Shown: positions 1 through 5,292 of the stretch, in pieces | How the letters are laid out: each line of letters opens with the position of its first letter | Position numbering within the stretch: the first letter of the stretch is position 1 | Assembly (NCBI GenBank): GCA_003649845.1 | Contig: QMTB01000112.1 | Location: 1-5,292 of the forward strand | Direction: 5' to 3' | DNA length: 5,292 bases | DNA from: Thermoplasmata archaeon | GTDB taxonomy: Archaea; Thermoplasmatota; E2; DHVEG-1 | Position numbers and translations under genes: made by a program | Notes under the pieces: model-generated | Databases searched by the model: none | The model's input: only the letters and a program-made list of their open reading frames with translations | What the model was told of the DNA's origin: nothing

Positions 1-1558
1 AGCTGAGGAATCAGGAGATTCGAAAGGAGTAAGTGGGATATGGCTCCTTATGGGAGCAGCACTTGCCGGTTTATTAAAATTTGGACAAGTAGGACTTAAA
101 GCATTTGCAGGTTCAATATATGGAGTTATAAATATTGGTAAATTTAGTATAGGTAAAAGTGAAAATCCTGGTTTATTCTATGGTGGACTTGCAACTTCTC
201 CAGCATTACTAGGAGTAGGTTGGATTATAGGTCCTAAGATTGCTTCTTTTGTTTTTGTAGGTGGTTTACTAGGATGGGTTATCCTTGCTCCGTTGATTGC
301 ACTTGCAACAGGTCTACCAACTCCTACACCAGCTGATTATGCAGATGTATTAGGTTATGGCTATGGAAACTTTGAAGTAGGAAGTGTAATCTGGGGTTTC
401 TATCAAATCTGGGGTCAGTATATTCGATATATTGGAGTAGGAGCAATGGTGGTAGGTGGACTTTATACAATTTTTAAACTTAGAGAAAACCTAGCTAGTG
501 GTATTAAAGAAGCAGTAGCTGGTTTAAAAGGCGTAGAAGTAGAGGCTAAAAAGAGAACAGATAGAGATTTAAATTTCAAATATGTTTTTCTAACAATTGG
601 ATTACTTACTATCCCTATTTTTATAGTATATGTATGGATATCTAGTAACATATTAGTTTCTGGTATTATGGCAGTATTTGCCATAGGTTTTGCTTTCATT
701 GCAAGTGCTATTGCTGGTTATATGGCAGGCTTACTAGGGTCATCTAATAATCCTATATCTGGTGTAACTGTATCAGTTTTACTTATCACTTCTCTAATAT
801 TATTAGGTTTTGGTCTATCTGGCAATATAGGTGCATATGGAGTTGCTGTTTTAATCGCTGCTGTAATCTGTACGGGTGCAGCTATATCTGGAGATGTACT
901 ACAGTCTTTAACATGTGGTCAAATGGTCGGTGCCACTCCTAGAAATCAGCAGATAGCTGAGATGATAGGGGTTTTATCTGCTGCTCCAATACTTGCTTTA
1001 GTAGTATCAGCTTTAGATCAAGCATATCATATAGGTAGCACTAATCTACCTGCTCCACAAGCATTCTTAATGGCAGGTATAGTTAAAGGTGTACTTGGTG
1101 GAGATATGGTTTGGCCTTTTGTACTAGCTGGAGCAGTATTAGCATTTGTTTTAATACTAATAGATCTACCAGTACTACCAGTAGCCATTGGAATATATCT
1201 ACCTTTCACTTTAGCTGTCCCAATTTTTATAGGCGGCATAGTGAGACATTTCACTAATAAGATTATTGAGAGAGAATATGGATCTGCTGAGGAAGAGGAG
1301 ATTAGTGAATGGGAGCTTGCTATAAAACAAACAGAGGTTAAACCAAAAGAAAGAATTATAAGAACTGGTTTACTATTTACAGCTGGGTTGATCGCAGGAG
1401 AAGCGCTCATGGGTGTAACAGTGGCATTCCTAATTATAGCTGGTCTCCATCTAGCTATATTTGAATTCCCACCAATACTACCTGGTTTAATCCTCTGGGG
1501 TTTCATCGCGATCCTCCTAGGATATATTCCTCTGAGGGAGATCCTTGCCAAAGAATAG
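1..1558 (+). CDS. OPT-family oligopeptide/metal-chelate transporter, 5' end outside the window
   Basis: Integral membrane transporter of the OPT superfamily (prokaryotic oligopeptide branch), which by family moves small peptides, siderophores or metal chelates with protons. Its exact substrate cannot be read from the sequence. The reading frame is open from nt 2 with no stop, and the residues before the first ATG (nt 50) read AEESGDSKGVSGIWLL straight into the first visible helix. The ATG at 50 is therefore internal and the real start lies upstream. The visible part is 518 residues. Full-length relatives usually run 550-680, so only the N-terminus is missing. Roughly 11-12 hydrophobic segments are seen. 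Family signatures are SSNNPISG (nt 740-763), SGDVLQSLTCG followed by QMVGATPRNQQ (about nt 887-952), PQAFLMAGIVKGVLGGD (about 1055-1105) and GIYLPFTLAVPIFIGG (1190-1237). A charged, probably cytosolic loop rich in Glu lies near nt 1280-1355. The 3' end overlaps the next gene by 14 nt. Confidence 0.94.
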   Translation, partial: AEESGDSKGVSGIWLLMGAALAGLLKFGQVGLKAFAGSIYGVINIGKFSIGKSENPGLFYGGLATSPALLGVGWIIGPKIASFVFVGGLLGWVILAPLIALATGLPTPTPADYADVLGYGYGNFEVGSVIWGFYQIWGQYIRYIGVGAMVVGGLYTIFKLRENLASGIKEAVAGLKGVEVEAKKRTDRDLNFKYVFLTIGLLTIPIFIVYVWISSNILVSGIMAVFAIGFAFIASAIAGYMAGLLGSSNNPISGVTVSVLLITSLILLGFGLSGNIGAYGVAVLIAAVICTGAAISGDVLQSLTCGQMVGATPRNQQIAEMIGVLSAAPILALVVSALDQAYHIGSTNLPAPQAFLMAGIVKGVLGGDMVWPFVLAGAVLAFVLILIDLPVLPVAIGIYLPFTLAVPIFIGGIVRHFTNKIIEREYGSAEEEEISEWELAIKQTEVKPKERIIRTGLLFTAGLIAGEALMGVTVAFLIIAGLHLAIFEFPPILPGLILWGFIAILLGYIPLREILAKE

Positions 1559-1886
1559 GTTGACAGTTGAAGAATTCTTAAAATTTAAACCAACCCGTGG
1601 AGAATTCCCTTGGAATAAAAAAGAGGATGGAATCATAGTTATACAGGTTCCAAAATTCCAAGGTAAACTAGGTAAAACATTTTGTAAACTATTGAAAAAA
1701 GAGAATGTATTCTATGCTAATCTAGATAAAATAGGTTCTCTAGTATGGGAGCATTGTGATGGTAACCATACAGTAGAAGAAATACTTGAGATATTAAAAC
1801 AGAATTTTCCAGAGGAAGAAAACCTAGATCAAAGATTATTTCTATTTCTCAGGCAGATGCAGGCTTTAAACTATCTTATCTTCTAG
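1545..1886 (+). CDS. PqqD-like small protein (RRE-type winged helix), overlaps transporter gene
   Basis: A 113-residue soluble protein of the PqqD/coenzyme PQQ synthesis D-like family. Its fold, a three-stranded sheet plus winged helix, binds precursor peptides in RiPP and PQQ pathways (RiPP recognition element). An N-terminal hairpin region (about 22-40, FPWNKKEDGIIVIQVP) is followed by the diagnostic core at 60-80 (LDKIGSLVWEHCDGNHTVEEI) and a C-terminal helix ending QMQALNYLIF. No signal peptide or membrane segment is seen. The start is a TTG at 1545, supported by the purine-rich GAGGGAG at 1534-1540. A second in-frame TTG at 1560 has a poorer ribosome site. The start lies inside the transporter gene, so translation is probably coupled. 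No radical SAM enzyme or precursor peptide gene is visible here, so PQQ synthesis itself is unlikely. A peptide-binding role beside the transporter is inference. The family assignment is firm to moderate and the role is unknown. Confidence 0.83.
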   Translation: MPKNRLTVEEFLKFKPTRGEFPWNKKEDGIIVIQVPKFQGKLGKTFCKLLKKENVFYANLDKIGSLVWEHCDGNHTVEEILEILKQNFPEEENLDQRLFLFLRQMQALNYLIF

Positions 1887-2543
1887 ATGAATTTTTTTAA
1901 CCTCTAGGTAACCACTTTCTCTATACCAATGTTTGATATATTCATCTAAAACAATTTTCTTCTTAAAAATAGGTCCATCAAGAGTTAAAGTTTCGTATTC
2001 TCCTCCTTCACCAGCGGTATTAATACCATATTTTTCTTCTAGAGAAACTATTTCATCTATTGTTTTATCATCTAAAGTTCTAGCAAGCCATGTTTCATTG
2101 AATCCATCTGCATATACACCTACGATTATAATCTTGAAACCCGCTTTTAGTTGATCCTTTAGAAGCATAGTTTGGTTTTTATGCCATATAGGTGTAAAAG
2201 ATTTTAAACCTAGATTATGGCATACTCTCTCGATTCTTGTACGTTGATACTCTGATGAGATAGCTCCGCTGATTACGCCATCTATCTCTAGTTTTTCTAA
2301 GATTTTTTTTAGATCGTCAAGTTCCTCTTCTTTTACACCTTTGGTTTCCCTAGTTATATGAGGTATATTTATTGCTTCAGCGACTTTCCTAGCGAGATGG
2401 ATATTTACCGTATGAAACATCCAAGAATCCTTATTTCTAGGTAGAATCGTTACTAGATGCGTGATATCCCAGCCAAACTGTTTAGTGATATATATACTAT
2501 ATACAGAATCTTTACCACCAGAGAATAAAGCTGCAACTCTCAT
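1866..2543 (-). CDS. dph6: Diphthine--ammonia ligase (diphthamide synthase, ATP-dependent)
   Basis: Catalyses the last step of diphthamide formation: ATP-dependent amidation of diphthine on the modified histidine of elongation factor 2, in the cytosol. With the ATG at 2543 the protein is 225 residues, normal for archaeal members. Motifs seen are the PP-loop SGGKDS (8-13) for ATP binding, GAISSEYQRTR (93-103) and the highly conserved GEGGEYETL (178-186). The stretch PIWHKNQ (118-124) sits where relatives often have PLW plus a charged residue. A TTG at 2564 would add MLYYILS. I prefer the ATG because relatives begin directly with the strand before the PP-loop, as MRVAALFSGG does. No clear Shine-Dalgarno precedes it, which suggests a short-leader or leaderless mRNA. 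It is divergent from the secreted-protein gene and convergent with the PqqD-like gene, overlapping its last 21 nt, so it appears to be a single-gene unit. Confidence 0.94.
   Translation of the reverse strand: MRVAALFSGGKDSVYSIYITKQFGWDITHLVTILPRNKDSWMFHTVNIHLARKVAEAINIPHITRETKGVKEEELDDLKKILEKLEIDGVISGAISSEYQRTRIERVCHNLGLKSFTPIWHKNQTMLLKDQLKAGFKIIIVGVYADGFNETWLARTLDDKTIDEIVSLEEKYGINTAGEGGEYETLTLDGPIFKKKIVLDEYIKHWYRESGYLEVKKIHLEDKIV
1892..1898 (+). terminator. T7 tract after the transporter/PqqD-like pair
   Basis: A run of seven T residues begins 5 nt after the PqqD-like stop codon. Archaeal RNA polymerase commonly stops at such oligo-T tracts without needing a hairpin. The tract lies inside the 3' coding part of the convergent dph6 gene, where it reads as A7 in Lys-Lys codons. 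Its presence could therefore also be explained by that protein's sequence. Confidence 0.4.
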
Positions 2544-2574
2544 TGATAGGATATAATAGAGCAATTAGATAATG

Positions 2575-2586
2575 CTTTTTAAAAAG
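2575..2586 (-). promoter_or_regulatory. Possible TATA-like element for dph6 (perfect 12-nt palindrome)
   Basis: CTTTTTAAAAAG is a perfect palindrome centred about 38 nt upstream of the dph6 ATG. It reads as an archaeal TATA-like box that would place the transcript start roughly 10-15 nt before the ATG. Because it is symmetric it could also be a small operator. No convincing BRE is visible next to it on the minus strand. Confidence 0.32.
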
Positions 2587-2630
2587 TCTAATAAGGTGAT
2601 TCGCTAATTGTTGTATTATTCTACAAAAAA

Positions 2631-2646
2631 TTTAAAAATATAAAAT
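2631..2646 (+). promoter_or_regulatory. Likely TATA box for the secreted PKD protein gene
   Basis: The AT-rich stretch TTTAAAAATATAAAAT is centred near 2640, about 30 nt upstream of the ATG at 2670, and an A-rich stretch that could serve as a BRE lies just before it. This spacing is what archaeal TBP/TFB promoters show when transcription starts at or very near the start codon. The absence of a Shine-Dalgarno sequence before the ATG (only TGTGGGAAA) fits a leaderless transcript. The surrounding AT-richness lowers certainty. Confidence 0.45.
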
Positions 2647-2669
2647 ATTATTTTTTAATCTGTGGGAAA

Positions 2670-4052
2670 ATGAGAGTAATATTCACAATTTATATATTTG
2701 TAATTATGCTAGTTAGCTCCATAGGTTTCTCTGAACCACTAGATGAAGTAGAGGTACCTATATGGCATATAGGTGATAGTTGGACATATGATATATCATA
2801 TCATGAATCAATTATGGAAGGGGTTTTATTCAACTGGGAGTTTGATGATCTAAACTTTACTGTTATAGATATTTCTGATCAATGGTATACATTATCTCTA
2901 GATGGATCGGTGATTGCTAGAATTGGAAAACAGCCGTTCCCATTAACTTTGGATAGCGGTAGAATACAGGGTACGGTTTTAATTCGAAAACAAGATCTAG
3001 CTTTCTCTAGTTGCAATGCTAATATCCATGGCACTCATAATATGGGCCCTTTTGCTATACCAGTTGATATTGAAGTTTCTCTAAATGCTGATCCACCTTT
3101 TACACATTTACATTTCCCATTCTCCATCGGTGATACATGGCTTACTCATTCAAGTGAGATATCAATGGATATCACTGTATTATTAAATGGTGAACCTTAT
3201 CCTATTATATCACCTAAAAATTTTGTTACAGGTAGAATACCTATGATATGTGAGGATGAAGAAACTGTTACAGTAGAAGCTGGAATATATAATGCATTTA
3301 AAATAACAGATATAGGTAATGTTCATCAAACATTTTATTCTCCAACTGTAGGAAATATTGTGAAACTCTCTATTCACAATCAATCTTCTATGAGATATAT
3401 CGAGATGGAACTCGTAGATACAACTTATACCTCAAGTGGTGCACCAAATACTCCTAGTAAGCCTAATGGCCCAACCAAAGGTGATATCAATGTTTTATAT
3501 GAATATTCTACATCCACTGTAGATCCAGATGGAGATAAAATCTATTATATGTTCGATTGGGGTGATAATACTAATACAGGTTGGTTTGGACCTTATAATT
3601 CTGGTGAAACAATAAAAGCAGCTCATGCTTGGAGTAAGGAAGGGATATATAATATAAAGGTTAAAGCAAAGGATGTTAATGGAGATGAAAGTAGTTGGTC
3701 TCAACCTTTAAAAGTTATAATCGGTGAGATAAATGATAATGATCCACCATCCATAAACATTATTAGACCTTTAGATAACAGTATATACTATGGGAATACA
3801 AGAGTTGGCTATTTCCCATTTGGAGTATTATTACTTGGAAGTATAGATATAGAGGTTAATGCAGTTGATGAAGAAACAGGGATAGATTATGTTTCATTTT
3901 ATATAGATGATGAGTTTAGAGAAGATATATCAAATCCACCGTATATCTATCATTTTGAAGATCCACCTCGTAAATATATTGTAAATGTTATCGTATATGA
4001 TCAAGTTGGGAATCAAGCAGAGGATTCAATCTTTATATGGAAGGTAATCTAG
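2670..4052 (+). CDS. Secreted protein with N-terminal beta-rich domain, PKD-like domain and C-terminal Ig-like domain
   Basis: A 460-residue predicted extracellular protein of unknown function. Residues 1-21 form a signal peptide (MRVIFTIYIFVIMLVSSIGF, then S), probably cut near residue 21. Residues 30-250 form a beta-rich domain of a type I recognise in archaeal secreted proteins: it opens with IWHIGDSWTY (31-40), repeats a similar element FSIGDTWLTH (151-160), and later shows ETVTVEAGIYNAFKI and FYSPTVGNIVK. Residues 258-352 look like a PKD or fibronectin-like domain (DPDGDKIYYMFDWGDN, then HAWSKEGIYNIKVKAKD). Residues 359-460 look like an Ig-like domain (SIDIEVNAVDEETGIDYVSF, then VNVIVYDQVGNQAEDS), an arrangement I associate with Thermoplasmatota. 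No C-terminal membrane anchor or sorting motif is seen, so it is released or held by other proteins. The only cysteines, C115 and C194, could form one disulfide. No catalytic motif is recognisable, and adhesion or surface binding is a guess. A TATA-like box about 30 nt upstream suggests its own promoter. Confidence 0.85.
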   Translation: MRVIFTIYIFVIMLVSSIGFSEPLDEVEVPIWHIGDSWTYDISYHESIMEGVLFNWEFDDLNFTVIDISDQWYTLSLDGSVIARIGKQPFPLTLDSGRIQGTVLIRKQDLAFSSCNANIHGTHNMGPFAIPVDIEVSLNADPPFTHLHFPFSIGDTWLTHSSEISMDITVLLNGEPYPIISPKNFVTGRIPMICEDEETVTVEAGIYNAFKITDIGNVHQTFYSPTVGNIVKLSIHNQSSMRYIEMELVDTTYTSSGAPNTPSKPNGPTKGDINVLYEYSTSTVDPDGDKIYYMFDWGDNTNTGWFGPYNSGETIKAAHAWSKEGIYNIKVKAKDVNGDESSWSQPLKVIIGEINDNDPPSINIIRPLDNSIYYGNTRVGYFPFGVLLLGSIDIEVNAVDEETGIDYVSFYIDDEFREDISNPPYIYHFEDPPRKYIVNVIVYDQVGNQAEDSIFIWKVI

Positions 4053-4107
4053 CTGCTAGGGAAAATCTTTTAGAGAAACAAAATCTATCTACCGCTGGTG
4101 CTATAAA

Positions 4108-4869
4108 TTGAAGATAGGAGTAATCAGTGGACATCCCATAGAGAATTTGATTGATAATTCAGAGCGTATAACCATTGAAACTAGATATGGTGTTATACCT
4201 GTTTATATCTCTGAGCAAAAGGGGCATAAAGTTTTTTTTATAAATAGACATGGAGATCCAGCTAGGTTGCCGCCACATAAGATAAATTATCTAGGGAATA
4301 TAGAAGCATTTCATCTATCACATATTGACAATATTTTTTCTATTGGAACAGTAGGTTCTATGAATTTAGATATAAAACCTGGTGATTTTGTTATACCACA
4401 TGATTTCTTTGATGCTACAAAGGATAGAATTTCAACGTTCTATGATGATAAACGTTTTCATGTTGATATGAGCGATCCTTTCTGTCCTGCTCTAAGAACA
4501 TTATTAGAGGAGAATACTAGAGGTTTAAAGGAAACTATTCATATGCGGGGAGTATACCTTGCTACAGAAGGACCAAGGTTAGAAACAGCTTCTGAAATAA
4601 AATTTTATTCATCTATTGCAGATATAGTTGGAATGACAATTGTACCAGAAGTTATATTAGCTAGAGAGAGGGGTATATGCTATGCATCTCTATGTATAGT
4701 TTGTAATATGGCAGCGGGATTACAAGATATATTACCTGCAGATGATATAAGCAAAGTTTTTAAAACCATGGAGAAACCTGTAGAGGTTATACTTAGAAAT
4801 GTTATTCAAAATATTGAAAATAAAAAAAGTTGTTCCTGTAAAACTAAAATGGAGAATGCTATGCTATGA
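4108..4869 (+). CDS. MTAP-family purine nucleoside phosphorylase, probably 6-oxopurine/methylthioinosine type
   Basis: A 253-residue cytosolic enzyme of the methylthioadenosine phosphorylase family. These enzymes split a purine nucleoside with phosphate into free base and (methylthio)ribose 1-phosphate, for purine and methionine salvage. Motifs seen are RHG (47-49, phosphate), PPHKINY (55-61), TVGSM (81-85), FFDATKDRISTFYDD (100-114), EGPRLET (154-160) and GMTIVPEVILARE (175-187). After ICYASLCIVC comes NMAAG (200-204) where adenine-specific enzymes have an Asp-x-Asp motif. The Asn suggests 6-oxopurines or methylthioinosine, by family analogy. The N-terminal phosphate loop is ISGHP rather than the usual GGTG. 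The C-terminus carries a CSC motif (242-244). The start is TTG at 4108: no other start lies between it and the upstream in-frame stop at 4057, and a weak GGTG is at 4097-4100. The stop overlaps the archease start (ATGA). The 55-nt gap after the secreted-protein gene shows no convincing promoter. Confidence 0.92.
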   Translation: MKIGVISGHPIENLIDNSERITIETRYGVIPVYISEQKGHKVFFINRHGDPARLPPHKINYLGNIEAFHLSHIDNIFSIGTVGSMNLDIKPGDFVIPHDFFDATKDRISTFYDDKRFHVDMSDPFCPALRTLLEENTRGLKETIHMRGVYLATEGPRLETASEIKFYSSIADIVGMTIVPEVILARERGICYASLCIVCNMAAGLQDILPADDISKVFKTMEKPVEVILRNVIQNIENKKSCSCKTKMENAML

Positions 4870-5276
4870 AGACATATGAAATTATAGATCATACAGCGGA
4901 TATAGGAATAAAAGCCTATGGAGAAACAATTGAAGAAGCTTTTGAAAATGTAGCAAAAGGTATGTTTGATATTATTACTGATAATTCCCATATAGATTCT
5001 ATTGGAGAATATATGATTGAATTAGAAGCAGATGATCTAGAGCAACTACTAGTAGATTGGCTCTCTGAACTATTATTTCTAAGTAGTACATATAATTTAG
5101 TTTTTGGTTTCTTTGATGTTAAAATAGGGGATAAAAAACTATCTGCTATAGTGAGAGGAGAAGAATATAACCTAGATAAACATAAAATGGGTGTTGAGAT
5201 TAAAGCAGTAACCTATCATATGCTAGAGGTTCATACTACTAAGCCTATATATGTACAAGTCTTATTTGATATATAG
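4866..5276 (+). CDS. Archease, activator of the RNA ligase RtcB
   Basis: A 136-residue protein of the archease family, matching the usual length of about 140. Archease helps RtcB form its Mn/GMP-bound state and permits multiple turnovers in tRNA splicing and RNA repair. Signatures are the opening YEIIDHTADIGIKAYG with conserved Asp12, the acidic stretch LEADDLEQLLVDWLSELLFL (53-72), EIKAVTYHMLEV (111-122) and the terminal VLFDI with Asp135. Asp12 and Asp135 correspond to acidic residues that bind metal in the family. The ATG shares bases with the phosphorylase stop (ATGA), and GGAG lies at 4851-4854, 11 nt before the start, so coupled translation is likely. No rtcB gene is present in the window, so the ligase is encoded elsewhere or beyond the right edge. 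Nothing unusual is seen in the sequence. Confidence 0.95.
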   Translation: MKTYEIIDHTADIGIKAYGETIEEAFENVAKGMFDIITDNSHIDSIGEYMIELEADDLEQLLVDWLSELLFLSSTYNLVFGFFDVKIGDKKLSAIVRGEEYNLDKHKMGVEIKAVTYHMLEVHTTKPIYVQVLFDI

Positions 5277-5282
5277 GCTAAG

Positions 5283-5289
5283 TTTTTCT
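5283..5289 (+). terminator. Possible T-tract terminator after archease
   Basis: TTTTTCT begins 6 nt after the archease stop. A short oligo-T tract like this can end transcription in archaea, but the window stops at 5292, so a longer tract or a following gene cannot be judged. Confidence 0.22.
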
Positions 5290-5292
5290 AAT

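Noticed and set aside
50..52. ATG at 50 as the transporter start
   Set aside because: The frame stays open to the left edge and the preceding residues continue smoothly into a membrane segment, so the gene begins outside the window.
463..699. 78-codon frame on the minus strand
   Set aside because: Antisense shadow of the transporter gene with no recognisable domain.
1027..1551. 174-codon frame on the minus strand
   Set aside because: It lies wholly antisense within the well-supported transporter gene, its product is low-complexity and matches no family I know, and it has no promoter or ribosome site of its own.
1883..1907. CTAGA/TCTAG inverted repeat around the T7 tract as a hairpin terminator
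   Set aside because: Five base pairs with a 15-nt loop is too weak, and CTAG is frequent throughout the window.
1933..2154. 73-codon frame on the plus strand
   Set aside because: Antisense to the conserved dph6 core, including GEGGEYETL. The product is Ser/Pro-rich and family-less.
2544..2564. Seven-residue N-terminal extension of dph6 from a TTG at 2564
   Set aside because: Relatives start just before the PP-loop strand as MRVAALFSGG does, and the ATG at 2543 is the better codon.
3495..3704. 69-codon frame on the minus strand
   Set aside because: Antisense to the PKD-like domain, with no signal of its own.
4037..4111. Weak resemblance of the 24-codon frame to the C-terminal part of ribosomal protein S8e (ARENLLEK versus ARRNIITK)
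   Set aside because: Only a few residues match and the following conserved RPGQDG stretch is absent, so it is most likely coincidence.
4806..4991. 61-codon frame on the minus strand spanning the phosphorylase/archease junction
   Set aside because: Antisense to two conserved coding ends, with a hydrophobic, low-complexity product.

Overview
This AT-rich window (about one third G+C by eye) looks archaeal. It encodes a diphthamide-synthesis ATPase and an archease. It also carries a secreted protein whose PKD and Ig-like ending I associate with Thermoplasmatota-type Euryarchaeota, and a TATA-like box about 30 nt ahead of a start codon that lacks a Shine-Dalgarno sequence. Placement within Thermoplasmatota (for example benthic or hydrothermal uncultured groups) is inference. 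A C-terminal CxC motif and a cysteine pattern in the nucleoside phosphorylase hint at a thermophilic lifestyle.

Layout: positions 1-1558 (+) hold the 3' part of an OPT-family transporter gene that is already open at the left edge. It overlaps by 14 nt a small PqqD-like protein gene (1545-1886, +, TTG start), so the two form a translationally coupled pair. A T7 tract follows at once. Convergent to it, and overlapping its 3' end by 21 nt, is dph6 (1866-2543, -), encoding diphthine--ammonia ligase. A 126-nt divergent intergenic region (2544-2669) carries a likely promoter for each direction. Then come a secreted PKD/Ig-like protein (2670-4052, +), a 55-nt gap, an MTAP-family nucleoside phosphorylase (4108-4869, +, TTG start) and an archease (4866-5276, +). 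The last two are joined by an ATGA stop/start overlap. Sixteen bases remain after the archease stop and contain a short T tract.

How the genes work together: the transporter/PqqD-like pair suggests peptide or metal-chelate import linked to a small peptide-binding winged-helix protein. dph6 finishes the diphthamide modification of EF-2. An earlier step of that pathway releases methylthioadenosine from SAM, the kind of purine by-product that the phosphorylase family salvages. Archease activates the RNA ligase RtcB, whose gene is not in the window. Nothing seen here is a mobile element, CRISPR array, tRNA or rRNA. The most interesting item is the overlapped transporter/PqqD-like pair. Next are the phosphorylase's altered phosphate loop and its cysteine pattern.
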